Counted from the first letter of the stretch, positions 47,367 to 57,861 are shown. The stretch is DNA of 64,000 bases from Hellea sp. (GCA_014238285.1 JABABK010000005.1:1-64000), one strand, 5' to 3'. Numbers and translations are program-made. Notes: generated by a model not told the origin, from the sequence alone.

Positions 47367-47939
47367 CTATTCTGGCTCAGGCACAAATGGGGCGTCTTCT
47401 CCGAAGAATTCCTGGTAAATCTCTTCATCCCCAAAAATTTCGTCAAACGCAACGTGACGGCCACAAGCAGCGGCCATGAATGGAATCTTTTTTGCGACTT
47501 TCCGCGTATCGGAACGTGGAATATTATCAGCTTCCATCACTTCAAAAACTTCATTCCCGTCCGCCGACAGAACTTTTTTTACAAACCCGACATTAACATT
47601 TGGCATCCATTCTAGGTCAGTTTTCTTGTCATTCGGATGCACAAATTTGTTGCCAAACTTAAAGCGTAATGCGAATTCTGCTGGGCCCTTTTTTCCTGTA
47701 TCGTTTATCTGATCGATCAAATTGTCCCTTGCACCGAGCATGATCATTTTCCAGAGTGCATTTTTCAATTGCTCAATAGCATCTGTTGTTTTGATAATTG
47801 TATCTCTTGCAAGAAGTGTCGAATATTCATCAAGGCCTATTTTATAAACCTCTTCACACGTCCTAAAATTTCTTCCTAAGTTGTCTTCATCTGCATATCT
47901 AGCTAATGCGTGAAATACCGCTGGTCCAAAATCTGCCAT
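47367..47939 (-). CDS. Hypothetical protein (no recognised family)
   Basis: 190 aa acidic ORF in an AT-rich patch; no motif recognised. Confidence 0.6.
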   Translation of the reverse strand: MADFGPAVFHALARYADEDNLGRNFRTCEEVYKIGLDEYSTLLARDTIIKTTDAIEQLKNALWKMIMLGARDNLIDQINDTGKKGPAEFALRFKFGNKFVHPNDKKTDLEWMPNVNVGFVKKVLSADGNEVFEVMEADNIPRSDTRKVAKKIPFMAAACGRHVAFDEIFGDEEIYQEFFGEDAPFVPEPE

Positions 47940-48157
47940 TTTATTTTCTCCAATTTAGTTGTTAAAAATTACCCTTAGGACAGACGGACAACACGCAGTG
48001 TTACCTACGTCACGAAATCGCGAATAATTACAATGAAATTGTTTTAATCATAAATGCCCCAACTCCCCCTTTACTACCTATAGCAGAATCCCCACTAAAA
48101 CACAAACACTCCACCAACCCCATTGCCCCAACTCATCGAATCCCGCATACGCGCACT

Positions 48158-51100
48158 ATGTCCATCAGCTACGTCTCTCCCATCCTCAAAGCAATCCTCG
48201 CGCCGACGAATACCGGCAAGACCCACTACGCCATAGAGCGTATGCTCGCGCGCGAAAGCGGGGTCATTGGTTTGCCATTACGCCTTCTGGCGCGGGAGAT
48301 TTATGATAAGATTTGCGAACTGAAAGGCCCCAAGCTTTGCGCGCTGATTACGGGTGAAGAGAAGATCATTCCGCTCCATGCGCGCTATTTCGTTTGCACG
48401 GTTGAGGCCATGCCTCAAAAGCCATCTGATAATGGCCGGTTTGCCTTTGTCGCGATTGATGAAGTGCAACTTGTCGGTCATCCAGAGCGCGGGCATATCT
48501 TTACAGACAGAGTTTTGCATTCTCGCGGCAGTGAGGAGACGTTGTTTTTGGGCGCAGAAACGGCGCGTCCATTACTCGCGGAACTTATACCCGACCTTGA
48601 CTTTGAGACGCGAGAGCGGTTTTCACAGCTTGCCTATTCCGGGCCCACCAAAATCACACGCCTGCCCAAACGCTCTGTTATTGTCGCGTTCTCTGCCACG
48701 GAAGTTTATGCCATTGCCGAACTGATCCGGCGGTTTCGCGGCGGGGCTGCGATCGTCATGGGAGCTTTGTCGCCGCGGACGCGCAATGCACAAGCAGAGC
48801 TTTATCAATCCGGCGAAGTTGATTTTCTGGTAGCCACCGACGCTATCGGCATGGGACTGAACCTTGATGCCGATCATGTGGCCTTTGCGTCTTTGCGCAA
48901 ATTCGATGGCCGTAAGCGACGTCGGCTGAGCGCTATGGAAGTTGGCCAAATTGCAGGCCGCGCTGGACGATTTAGAAATGACGGGACCTTTGGCTCAACC
49001 GGTGACTGCCTGCCCTTTGATGATGAGCTTGTGGCGCGGATTGAAAACCATGCGTATGAGCCTATGCGCTCGGCCGAATGGCGCAATACTCACCTTGATC
49101 TGTCGTCTATCCATAACTTGCAAGAGAGCCTGGCTCGTCCGTCCCACCACCCTCGCCTACGCCGGATTGCTGAAGCCATAGACGAATCAGCGCTTGAGCG
49201 CTTTGCGCAAATGGATGACATCGATCAAGGCTTGAAAAATGAAAATTATGTTCGCCTGATATGGGAAGTTTGCCAGATCCCGGATTTTCGCAATATGACC
49301 ATAGACACGCATGTTAAGCTAATACGGGACATATATGACCAGCTTACATCTAAATCCGGCGGATTAACCGCAGAATTTTTAAATAAACAGATAAGCGCTC
49401 TTGACCATATAGAAGGCGGCGTTGATATCTTGGCCACACGTCTTGCGCACATTCGGACATGGACATATTGCGCCCATAAGAGTAATTGGCATGACGACGC
49501 AGCATACTGGGTGAACCGGACGCGGCAGATCGAAGATAAATTGTCAGATGCTTTACATGAAAAGCTAACGGCAAGGTTTGTCGATAGGCGCACACGAGCA
49601 CTCATACGGGGCATAGGAGCATATATGGAAGCCACCATAAAAGATGATGGCGAAGTTTGGGTCGAAGACCATAAAATAGGACGGCTCATTGGCTTGTCCT
49701 TTGAAGTCGATGAGAGCCAATCTGAACTAGAAGCTAAGGCGCTTCGCGAGACAGCAGAAAAAGCTGTTGGTCCAGAAGTCAATCGACGCCTGACCAGTAT
49801 TGTCGGCGGCACTCATGCTATCTTCACGATATCAAATGACGGCAAAGTTGTTTGGGGCGGCAACCCCGTTGGAAAAATTTCCAAAGGTGGGTCCGTGTTT
49901 AATCCAGATGTTAACGTCATTGGCGCAGAGCTTGGACAAGGCAACCTTCGCGACATGGCCGAAGACCGAATGCGTGATTTTTTGCGCACTGAAGCCAAAG
50001 AAAAGCTCGCCCCTCTACAAGCCCTAAAAGACCTCAATGAAAAGGCCGATACCGCGCCGGAGGTAAAAGGCTTTGCTTACACTTTATTTGAAAATTTTGG
50101 ACATTTGGATCGCCGCATTCATGGTCGCGCGGTTAATGATCTGAGCCAAGACGCTCGAAAACCGTTTCGAGAACTCGGCGTCACTTTTGGTCAATATGAC
50201 GTTTATATGCGGGAAATGATTCGGCCAAAACCGACGAGCCTCCTCAGCAATCTTATTGCGTTTGGCGCAGGCGGCGACAGAAAACCCTTTATCCCGTTTG
50301 CTGGCGTCACATCGATTGCCAATGAGGGTGAACTATCAGCTGCGAACTTCACGGCCAATTCTATTGCGCTGGCTGGCTATAAAGCCTGCGGCCCCCGTAT
50401 CATTCGATTTGATATCCTAAACCGGCTCGCGGCTGTTGTAAGGCAAGCCCAAAGAGAATCTGGTACTCGGCGTTTTAGAGTCATGCAGGAAATGCTCGCA
50501 CTTCTGGGCTGTACCTATGAAGAAATGCGCGGCGTCCTAACGTCTCTTGGATATAAGCATGAAGTTGTTGAGAAGGACGCAGCAACTGAGTTAAGGCCAG
50601 AACTCGCGGCAGCCGTCCCTAGTCGTTTCGTTGAACCAGCAAAAGATGCCAGCCAAGCAGACACAGGTAAGGCAGACACAAGCCAGGCAAACAAGGGCGA
50701 GACAACGCCAGAACAGGCAGCTGAACGGACTCCGGAACAATCAGTTGAAAATCCAACAGAAGCATCGGCAGAAAAGGCTGAGACAGCACCTCCTCCAGCC
50801 CCAAAAGTCATAAAAGACAGCGTTAAAATCCATTCTCACAAAAGACCTCAACCGGATCATAAACCGCTCAACGTTTATAACACTCGCGTCACCAATGAAG
50901 ATGGCAGTTTTACCGAAACGGAAAACCGTGAGTTTTGGTTCATGCCGTTTAAATCCAAAAAAGGCGGCAAGCCTAAAGGGAATTATAAGGACCGCCCTGC
51001 GAGCGGAAAACCCTTCAAAAAGCCTAAATATAAAAAAGAAAAGCCGTCCCAATCAAGACAGCCAGGGCATAGCAAGCCCGAACCGCGCCGAGATGAAGAT

Positions 51101-51160
51101 TCGCCTTTTGCGGCGCTGGCGGCGTTAAGAAAAGGCGGGACGTCCAAGGACAAGCCTTAG
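48158..51160 (+). CDS. SUV3-like helicase-related protein
   Basis: LAPTNTGKTHYAIERML (Walker A-like), FVAIDEVQLVGHPERGHIFTDRVL, FLVATDAIGMGLNLDADHVAF, QIAGRAGRF; lysine-rich tail. Confidence 0.92.
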   Translation: MSISYVSPILKAILAPTNTGKTHYAIERMLARESGVIGLPLRLLAREIYDKICELKGPKLCALITGEEKIIPLHARYFVCTVEAMPQKPSDNGRFAFVAIDEVQLVGHPERGHIFTDRVLHSRGSEETLFLGAETARPLLAELIPDLDFETRERFSQLAYSGPTKITRLPKRSVIVAFSATEVYAIAELIRRFRGGAAIVMGALSPRTRNAQAELYQSGEVDFLVATDAIGMGLNLDADHVAFASLRKFDGRKRRRLSAMEVGQIAGRAGRFRNDGTFGSTGDCLPFDDELVARIENHAYEPMRSAEWRNTHLDLSSIHNLQESLARPSHHPRLRRIAEAIDESALERFAQMDDIDQGLKNENYVRLIWEVCQIPDFRNMTIDTHVKLIRDIYDQLTSKSGGLTAEFLNKQISALDHIEGGVDILATRLAHIRTWTYCAHKSNWHDDAAYWVNRTRQIEDKLSDALHEKLTARFVDRRTRALIRGIGAYMEATIKDDGEVWVEDHKIGRLIGLSFEVDESQSELEAKALRETAEKAVGPEVNRRLTSIVGGTHAIFTISNDGKVVWGGNPVGKISKGGSVFNPDVNVIGAELGQGNLRDMAEDRMRDFLRTEAKEKLAPLQALKDLNEKADTAPEVKGFAYTLFENFGHLDRRIHGRAVNDLSQDARKPFRELGVTFGQYDVYMREMIRPKPTSLLSNLIAFGAGGDRKPFIPFAGVTSIANEGELSAANFTANSIALAGYKACGPRIIRFDILNRLAAVVRQAQRESGTRRFRVMQEMLALLGCTYEEMRGVLTSLGYKHEVVEKDAATELRPELAAAVPSRFVEPAKDASQADTGKADTSQANKGETTPEQAAERTPEQSVENPTEASAEKAETAPPPAPKVIKDSVKIHSHKRPQPDHKPLNVYNTRVTNEDGSFTETENREFWFMPFKSKKGGKPKGNYKDRPASGKPFKKPKYKKEKPSQSRQPGHSKPEPRRDEDSPFAALAALRKGGTSKDKP

Positions 51161-51162
51161 TT

Positions 51163-51483
51163 TTGCCGCAAGAAAAGCCCGAACCCCGAACTGGCCAACG
51201 TCTAGATATATGGCTGTTTCGTACGCGACTTTTAAAGAGCCGCGGCGTGGCTGGAAATTTCATCTCAAAAGGAAAAATTCGAATCTCTAGGCACACAAAG
51301 ACACACCGCGTCAAAAAACCAAGTTTTAGTGTATCGGTGGACGATGAGATAAGTTTTATACGCGGCACCACTCTTCTCGTGGTCAAAGTTATTGGTTTTC
51401 CAACCCGGCGTGGCCCCGCGCTAGAGGCCAGAGAATTCTACAGTTTAATTTCCACACAAACATGTGACAGTGATAGCAGTTGA
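51163..51483 (+). CDS. S4 domain RNA-binding protein (Hsp15-like)
   Basis: QRLDIWLFRTRLLKSRGVAGNFISKGKIRISRHTKTHRVKKPS; TTG start overlaps end of helicase unit. Confidence 0.85.
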   Translation: MPQEKPEPRTGQRLDIWLFRTRLLKSRGVAGNFISKGKIRISRHTKTHRVKKPSFSVSVDDEISFIRGTTLLVVKVIGFPTRRGPALEAREFYSLISTQTCDSDSS

Positions 51484-51552
51484 CAAATCTCGCCGTAATC
51501 TCCAAATGCCCTGCAATAACTAGCACCTTGAGCCATTTTAAAGAGCCCAATC

Positions 51553-51897
51553 ATGACCTATATCGTCAAAGACGAATGTATTAAATGCAAATTTATGGAC
51601 TGCATCGAAGTCTGTCCCGTTGACTGTTTTTACGAAGGCGAAAATATGCTCGTCATTCATCCTGACGAATGTATTGATTGCGGCGTGTGCGAACCTGAAT
51701 GCCCGGTCGACGCGATTGTCCCAGACACTGAAGATGATCCTGACGGCAAATGGCTTGAAATCAATTCAAAATATGCCGAAGTTTGGCCCGTTATCACCCT
51801 AAAAGGTGAGCCGCCGGCAGATGCTGAAAAATTCGAGTCAGAAACAGGTAAGTTTGAAAAATACTTCAGCGAAAAGCCCGGAAAAGGCGATTTATAA
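51553..51897 (+). CDS. fdxA: 7Fe/4Fe-4S ferredoxin FdxA
   Basis: [55 protein letters not shown]. Confidence 0.96.
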   Translation: MTYIVKDECIKCKFMDCIEVCPVDCFYEGENMLVIHPDECIDCGVCEPECPVDAIVPDTEDDPDGKWLEINSKYAEVWPVITLKGEPPADAEKFESETGKFEKYFSEKPGKGDL

Positions 51898-52035
51898 CGT
51901 CTTACAAGGCCTCAAAGGCTGTTTATTACTCCAAATATGAAGTTTTTTTAGTGCATCACTGGATTTTAAGGCATTTTTCTGTTATAATATGAATTCAAAA
52001 GCGCGGTTCGGGTCTAATCTAGCCGCGCTATTTAT

Positions 52036-52716
52036 TTGAAAAAACCTAAAGCGGATGCCCCTCTAATAACTCCGCAAGATATGGGAATACAAAATATGGC
52101 GTCTCCAAAAAGTTCCGCTAAAGGCGGGAAGAAAAAGCCAAACATCAAATTCAAAATCGGACAACACATCGTATACCCCGCCCACGGCGTGGGTCATGTG
52201 ACCGGTATTGAACAAGAAGTTATCGCTGGCTTTGACATCGAAGTTTACGTTGTCTTATTTGAGCAAGATAAAATGACCCTGCGCGTTCCAACTGCCAAAT
52301 CAGGCACATCAGGCATGCGTCCACTATCCAATGAGAATGTCCTAAAGGATAGTTTCACGACCCTTAAAGGCCGGGCTCGTATTAAACGGACTATGTGGAG
52401 CCGGCGTGCTCAGGAATATGAAGCCAAGATCAACTCTGGTGACATGATCCTCGTCTCAGAAGTCGTTCGCGATCTTCACCGCGGCGAAACACAGCCGGAC
52501 CAATCCTACTCAGAGCGTCAACTTTATGAAAGCGCGCTTGATCGTTTGGTCCGTGAAATCGCGGCTATCAACAAAACCAATCGCGGCGTCGCCCTCGAGG
52601 AAGTTTTAGATACTCTGACGAGAGCCCGTAATCGCCAAGCGGCAAAAGCTGCTAAAGCTGCAGAAGAAGAAAATGACAATGCCGAAGAAGCTTCAGGCGA
52701 CGCAGCCGCAGCTTAA
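52036..52716 (+). CDS. carD: CarD family transcriptional regulator
   Basis: FKIGQHIVYPAHGVGHVTGIEQEVIAGFDIEVYVVLFEQDKMTLRVPTAK; true start could be ATG at 52081 or 52096. Confidence 0.93.
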   Translation: MKKPKADAPLITPQDMGIQNMASPKSSAKGGKKKPNIKFKIGQHIVYPAHGVGHVTGIEQEVIAGFDIEVYVVLFEQDKMTLRVPTAKSGTSGMRPLSNENVLKDSFTTLKGRARIKRTMWSRRAQEYEAKINSGDMILVSEVVRDLHRGETQPDQSYSERQLYESALDRLVREIAAINKTNRGVALEEVLDTLTRARNRQAAKAAKAAEEENDNAEEASGDAAAA

Positions 52717-52740
52717 ATTTTTCTGATATTCGAAAATTAA

Positions 52741-52766
52741 GGCCTCGCGCATGCGGGGCTTTTTTA
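52741..52766 (+). terminator. Rho-independent terminator of carD
   Basis: GGCCTCGCGCATGCGGGGCTTTTTTAG. Confidence 0.8.
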
Positions 52767-52776
52767 GTGCAATGCT

Positions 52777-53691
52777 CTAATCCAAAACCTCTAACCGTTC
52801 AGGATGATCCAAAACAACCATTGGACCGTTTTGCATTTCTACCCATCCACGGACGCGCACACGGGCGCCTTCAATGGATAGAGGATCAAGGCCGTTGGCG
52901 TTGAACCGCTTCTGGCCATCCTTACTGACATAGATCGTAAAATCAGTCCGGTAATCCGACCCAAAGTTTAGAAACATTTTATCCCTCACTTTAGCCACTG
53001 ATGTTACCACGCCTTCGACAAGTTGAAAGCTATCCATGTCTTGTGCGAGCTTATCCGCATCCGGCGACCGGACGGCATAATATGAGTGGCCCCAAATGCC
53101 CCGTTTATCAGCGCGCGCCTCGTGCTCGGCCTCGTATAACAAACTCGAATTTTGCCAGGTATCAGGCCATGTATAAACACGGCCAAATCCGCGGCGGATC
53201 ATTTCTTCTTGCACCCAGATCTTTTGCTCGCCTTCGTCATCCAATAAGTAAACTTGCGCGAGAGCTCGATCATAACGGTCCCGTGTCAAACCTCCATAAT
53301 AAAGTCGAACCGTCTGCCCTAAAGTTAATTTTGACAATTCTGCTTTGGCCTCTTCTCCCAACGGCCAAGCCTTAAAACCAGAACGGCCCAGTGGTAATTT
53401 TGGCGCCTGCATTGACGACAGTCTGACCTTCAAGCCACTATCCAAAAACAATGTATCGCCATCGACTATGCTTTCAACGCGGCCCGTTTCGCCGGCCTGC
53501 ATCGGCTTGTCCTCGGCCGTAACCGTTCCGGAAATTAAAGTGCTCGCCAACAGAACCGCGTTGCGCATCCAGCGAAAATTAGATTTATATGTGGTGATAG
53601 GGTTCATTACAGACATAATGAACAGCGAAGGATTAAAGCGCAAGGTCAGAACTGTTTTCTGTTGGAAACCACTCAATGACTGTCTAAACAA
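52777..53691 (-). CDS. Thermonuclease (SNase-like) family protein
   Basis: GRVESIVDGDTLFLDSGLKVRLSSMQAPKL, SLLYEAEHEARADKRGIWG; likely internal start near 53616. Confidence 0.85.
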   Translation of the reverse strand: MFRQSLSGFQQKTVLTLRFNPSLFIMSVMNPITTYKSNFRWMRNAVLLASTLISGTVTAEDKPMQAGETGRVESIVDGDTLFLDSGLKVRLSSMQAPKLPLGRSGFKAWPLGEEAKAELSKLTLGQTVRLYYGGLTRDRYDRALAQVYLLDDEGEQKIWVQEEMIRRGFGRVYTWPDTWQNSSLLYEAEHEARADKRGIWGHSYYAVRSPDADKLAQDMDSFQLVEGVVTSVAKVRDKMFLNFGSDYRTDFTIYVSKDGQKRFNANGLDPLSIEGARVRVRGWVEMQNGPMVVLDHPERLEVLD

Positions 53692-53698
53692 CCCTAAA

Positions 53699-53775
53699 GT
53701 CCCCGTAGCTCAGTCGGATAGAGCATCAGATTCCTAATCTGGAGGCCAGTGGTTCAAATCCACTCGGGGACGCCA
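53699..53775 (+). tRNA. tRNA-Arg (anticodon CCT)
   Basis: GTCCCCG acceptor pairs with CGGGGAC; anticodon loop TTCCTAA; GGTTCAAATCC T-arm; encoded CCA. Confidence 0.95.
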
Positions 53776-53883
53776 CTAACTCATTTTATAATATAGGTCA
53801 TCTTTCTAATTCGGTGACGTTACCATTGACCCCTCCCAGCTATTCTTTATGTATCGCCGCATAGAGATTTAAGGACTAGGTAA

Positions 53884-55677
53884 ATGGGATTTTTCGAGGC
53901 ATTGGGGCGCGAATATAAATATCTGAGCGCTGTGTTGCGTATGCTCAAGGCTACAAAACATATCACAGCGGAATCCAATGACTTAATCTGTGACCACATT
54001 GAAGGCTGGGTTGACAAATATGGCTCCAATATTGCCTTTATTGAAAACGACAGAAAATTCACGTTTGACGATGTTGAAACCTATGCCAACCGCGTTGCAG
54101 GATGGGCGATTGAAGAGGGTTATAAGCCCGGCGAAACCGTCGCCATTTTCGTTCAAAACCGCTTAGAATATGTTGCGCTCTGGTATGGCTTTACCAAAGC
54201 GGGAGTCATACCGGCTCTGATCAACTATCAACTCCTTGGACCTGCCCTTGCCCATTGTGTCAATATCTCGGATGCCCGTCATCTAATTATGGATTCTGAA
54301 TTAGTCGAGAATTGGGAATCTGCCAAATCCCATATTACAGGCGACATTGAAGTTTTGTCTGCCTATGGCGATGTATCAGGCTTTGGTAGCTTTGATTTAG
54401 CCATTTCAAAAATCACGCCCAACCGCCCCCCACGCGATATCCGCGAAGGTATCAAGGCCGGCGATCAATGTATGAAAATGTACACATCCGGTACAACCGG
54501 AATGCCCAAGGCTGCTAAAGTCACCCATGTGCGCGCGCAAAACTATATGACGGCCTTTGGGGTTGGCGCCAAAGTTAACGCGTCTGACCGAATGATGATG
54601 GTCTTGCCTATGTATCATGCCACAGGCGGATTATGCGGTGTTGGCGCGGCTATCTCAAACGGCGCTGCCGTGATTGTAAAGCGCAAATTTTCAGCCTCAA
54701 AGTTTTGGGACGACGCTTGCGAACATGAAGCCACCCTCTTTATGTATGTCGGTGAGCTTTGCCGCTTCTTACTCTCAACGCCGCCCCATGAAAAAGAACG
54801 TTCCCATAAAATTCGCTGGATCATGGGTAATGGCCTTCGCCCGGAGGTTTGGCCTAGCTTTGTTTCACGCTTTAACATCCCCCATGTTTTGGAATTTTAC
54901 GGCGCAACAGAAGGCAATGCTAGCCTCATCAACATTGACGGACCCATTGGGGCTGTTGGCCGGATACCGAATTATTTGAAGTTCAAATTCAATCTCGACA
55001 TCGTCCGCTATGACGTTGAGACTAATTCTAACGTTCGTGGTTCAGATGGCTTTTGCCTTCGCGCTGACGATCTAGAGCCCGGAGAACTAATCGGTGAAAT
55101 CCGCCAGGATGATGCTCGTTTTCGGTTTGACGGCTATGAAGGCAAGGAAGCGACACAAAAGAAAATCCTACGCGACGTTTTCAAAAAAGGCGACGCTTGG
55201 TTTAGAACTGGCGATTTGATGAAACGCGACGCACTGGGCTATTATTATTTCGTTGATCGTGTTGGCGATACGTTTCGCTGGAAAGCGGAGAATGTTGCAA
55301 CGGGCGAAGTCGCGGCTGTCCTTGGTCTTTTTGAAGGCATTACACAGGCCAATGTCTACGGAGTCCAAGTCCCTGGCTATGATGGCCGCGCCGGTATGGC
55401 CGCTCTGGTTTCAGAAAATCTGCCTGACCTGAAAAAACTCAAGGAACATGTTGATAATTCGCTCCCGCATTATGCCCGCCCCGTTTTTCTACGGCTTTCA
55501 AACGAATCTGAAACAACATCGACTTTCAAGTTTAAAAAAACCAACCTCGTCAAAGCAGGTTTTGACCCGGAGAATATTGATGAACCGCTTTACTACGCCA
55601 ACGCCGAAACAGGCGCATATGAGCTGCTGGATAAAAATATATTTGAAGCCATAAAGAACGCCGCGAAGAGACTGTAA
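53884..55677 (+). CDS. Long-chain acyl-CoA synthetase (FATP-like, AMP-binding)
   Basis: MYTSGTTGMPKAAKVTHVRAQNY, EFYGATEGNASLIN, WFRTGDLMKRDALGYYYFVDRVGDTFRWKAENVAT. Confidence 0.93.
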   Translation: MGFFEALGREYKYLSAVLRMLKATKHITAESNDLICDHIEGWVDKYGSNIAFIENDRKFTFDDVETYANRVAGWAIEEGYKPGETVAIFVQNRLEYVALWYGFTKAGVIPALINYQLLGPALAHCVNISDARHLIMDSELVENWESAKSHITGDIEVLSAYGDVSGFGSFDLAISKITPNRPPRDIREGIKAGDQCMKMYTSGTTGMPKAAKVTHVRAQNYMTAFGVGAKVNASDRMMMVLPMYHATGGLCGVGAAISNGAAVIVKRKFSASKFWDDACEHEATLFMYVGELCRFLLSTPPHEKERSHKIRWIMGNGLRPEVWPSFVSRFNIPHVLEFYGATEGNASLINIDGPIGAVGRIPNYLKFKFNLDIVRYDVETNSNVRGSDGFCLRADDLEPGELIGEIRQDDARFRFDGYEGKEATQKKILRDVFKKGDAWFRTGDLMKRDALGYYYFVDRVGDTFRWKAENVATGEVAAVLGLFEGITQANVYGVQVPGYDGRAGMAALVSENLPDLKKLKEHVDNSLPHYARPVFLRLSNESETTSTFKFKKTNLVKAGFDPENIDEPLYYANAETGAYELLDKNIFEAIKNAAKRL

Positions 55678-55679
55678 TC

Positions 55680-56231
55680 ATGTTACCCGGTGACATTCTC
55701 AAATTCTGGTTTGAAGAAACACCAAAGAAACTTCACTTCAATTCTAACCCCGGATTTGATGCAGATATTCGGCAAAGTTTTGAAGACCTAGCGATCGAGA
55801 CCGCAGCTCTGTGTACAAAAAATGTGCATGATTGGGAGGGTACACCTGAAGGTGCCCTTGCGCTAATAATTATGCTAGATCAGTTTCCCCGTAATATGTA
55901 TCGCGGCACCGCTGCCGCCTTTACCTGGGACTCCTCGTCTCTTGCCATTGCTAAACGCTGTGTTGAGAAAGGATTTGATTTAAAGACACCTCTGGATCGC
56001 CGCGCCTTTATCTATACACCGTTCATGCATAGTGAAACGCTTGATGACCAGCGCCGTAGTGTGTCCTTGGCAGACCAAAGACTGGATGATGAAAATACAC
56101 TCTTTCATGCCAAAGCCCACATGAAAGTTATTGAGCAATTTGGCCGCTTTCCCCACCGCAATGAAATTCTTGGCCGTCAAAGTACTGAAGAAGAAGTCCA
56201 GTATTTGAGCGGCGGCGGGTATACGCCATGA
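55680..56231 (+). CDS. DUF924 family protein
   Basis: ILKFWFEETPKKLHF, ALIIMLDQFPRNMYRGTAAAF, FIYTPFMHSE. Confidence 0.92.
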   Translation: MLPGDILKFWFEETPKKLHFNSNPGFDADIRQSFEDLAIETAALCTKNVHDWEGTPEGALALIIMLDQFPRNMYRGTAAAFTWDSSSLAIAKRCVEKGFDLKTPLDRRAFIYTPFMHSETLDDQRRSVSLADQRLDDENTLFHAKAHMKVIEQFGRFPHRNEILGRQSTEEEVQYLSGGGYTP

Positions 56232-56839
56232 AAACCATTGGAATAATAATTTTTGACGATGCCGAAGAATTGGATTTCGTCGGCCCCTACGAAGTATTCC
56301 AAATGATTAATGAGGTCGCCAACCGCATGGAACAATCTAATTTGGTCGACGTCAAACTCATATCAGAAACCGGCAATGACATCACCGGAATTAAGGGCAT
56401 GCGAGTTGGGGCACATGCATCAATACAGCAGATCCACCGATTAGACATATTATGCGTCCCTGGAGGACAAGGCAGTCGATCGGTTATTAAAAACCCAAAT
56501 TTACTAAGTTGGGTTAAAAATATTTCAAACGACTGCGAATGGATCACGAGCGTATGCACGGGCGCTTTTGTGCTGGCAAAAGCTGGTTTGACTAAAGATA
56601 AAAACATTACGACCCATTGGGCCGCTTTTGATGAATTTAAGCAGCTCGGCCTTGAGGGAAATTTAAATGCAGGCGTGAGATATATACAGGACGGAAATCT
56701 TGTCACTTCTGCGGGTGTTTCGGCCGGGATAGATATGGCGTTATGGTTGACGGGACAGTTATTTTCGCCCGGTTTTGCCAGAGCTGTTCAGCTCGCAATG
56801 GAGTATGATCCGGCGCCGCCTTATACAGATGAAATCTAA
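56228..56839 (+). CDS. DJ-1/PfpI family protein
   Basis: IIIFDDAEELDFVGPYEVF, LCVPGGQGS, SVCTGAFVLAKAGL, THWAAFDEF. Confidence 0.92.
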   Translation: MKTIGIIIFDDAEELDFVGPYEVFQMINEVANRMEQSNLVDVKLISETGNDITGIKGMRVGAHASIQQIHRLDILCVPGGQGSRSVIKNPNLLSWVKNISNDCEWITSVCTGAFVLAKAGLTKDKNITTHWAAFDEFKQLGLEGNLNAGVRYIQDGNLVTSAGVSAGIDMALWLTGQLFSPGFARAVQLAMEYDPAPPYTDEI

Positions 56840-56901
56840 ACAAGACTTGCACCCAAATTATATCTTCCTACTTATAATTAGAACAAAGCTTTAAGGCCGT
56901 T

Positions 56902-57861
56902 ATGAAATCCCCAAAAGACATTGCCGAAGAACTCCGCGCTCAACTCGAAAAATTGAAATCCGCCAAGGACAATGTTTCAAATTTTCAAATCAATAACTTC
57001 CATCAAAACTTTCGTCGACTAACCAATCAATTTGATACGCCGGGGCCGAAAATGAACAGCATTGTCAATTTCAATGTCCCTGATGATCGCAACCCTATAC
57101 CGGTTCGTTTGTACGAGCCTTTCAATGCCGTAAAAGAGCCTGGCCCGACCCTGATTTACCTTCATGGCGGCGGGTTTGTGACCTGCGATATCAGCACCCA
57201 TGAGGGCATATGTTTACGCATGGCCAGCGGCTCTGGCTATCGTGTCCTATCTGTCGATTACCGACTTGCGCCTCAAAACCCATTCCCCGCAGGTCCTGAT
57301 GATTGCGAACGGGTTCTAAAATGGGCATTAGATGGCTACGGCGAGGAATACGGCATTCACCGGCATAATATTGCGCTGGGCGGCGACAGTGCGGGCGGCA
57401 ATATGACCGCCTATCTCGCGCAAAAATACCGTAAAGACCTGCGCTGCCAAATCCTGTTTTACCCGCTCATGCAATTAGTGCAGGTCAAGCCCCATAAGCC
57501 TGGTCCGCAAGATGTTCTGCCCCTTGGCGTTATGGCCTTAAAATTTATTGAACAGCACTATGTGGCCGGGGCGGACGCTCAAAACACCCGCCTCTCGCCT
57601 CTGTTCGAAAAGAACCTTAAAAGCGTGCCGCCTACCTATATGCTGACCTGCGGTCTTGATCCTTTGAGGGTCGAAGGCAAAGCCTATGCTGACAAGCTCA
57701 CAGCGGCAGGTGTTAGAGTGCTATACACTCACACCAAATCTATGCCGCACGGTTTTTTAAATTTTGCAAAGGCTTTTCCAAAAGCACGGAAAATACCGCT
57801 GGATGCAGCCGACTTTATGCGCCAATATATGGACGATAAAACTGAAATGAGTCCATCTTGA
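56902..57861 (+). CDS. Alpha/beta hydrolase (hormone-sensitive lipase-like)
   Basis: LIYLHGGGFV, ALGGDSAGGNMTAYL; catalytic D and H in DPLRVEG and MPHGFLNF. Confidence 0.93.
   Translation: MKSPKDIAEELRAQLEKLKSAKDNVSNFQINNFHQNFRRLTNQFDTPGPKMNSIVNFNVPDDRNPIPVRLYEPFNAVKEPGPTLIYLHGGGFVTCDISTHEGICLRMASGSGYRVLSVDYRLAPQNPFPAGPDDCERVLKWALDGYGEEYGIHRHNIALGGDSAGGNMTAYLAQKYRKDLRCQILFYPLMQLVQVKPHKPGPQDVLPLGVMALKFIEQHYVAGADAQNTRLSPLFEKNLKSVPPTYMLTCGLDPLRVEGKAYADKLTAAGVRVLYTHTKSMPHGFLNFAKAFPKARKIPLDAADFMRQYMDDKTEMSPS

Noticed and set aside
49246-49812. 188-aa minus-strand ORF inside the SUV3-like helicase gene
   Set aside because: Antisense to a strongly supported helicase CDS, serine/arginine-rich shadow translation
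53699-53775. tRNA-Arg as an integration hot spot for a mobile element
   Set aside because: No integrase, direct repeat of the tRNA 3' end or atypical genes adjacent; neighbours are ordinary metabolic genes
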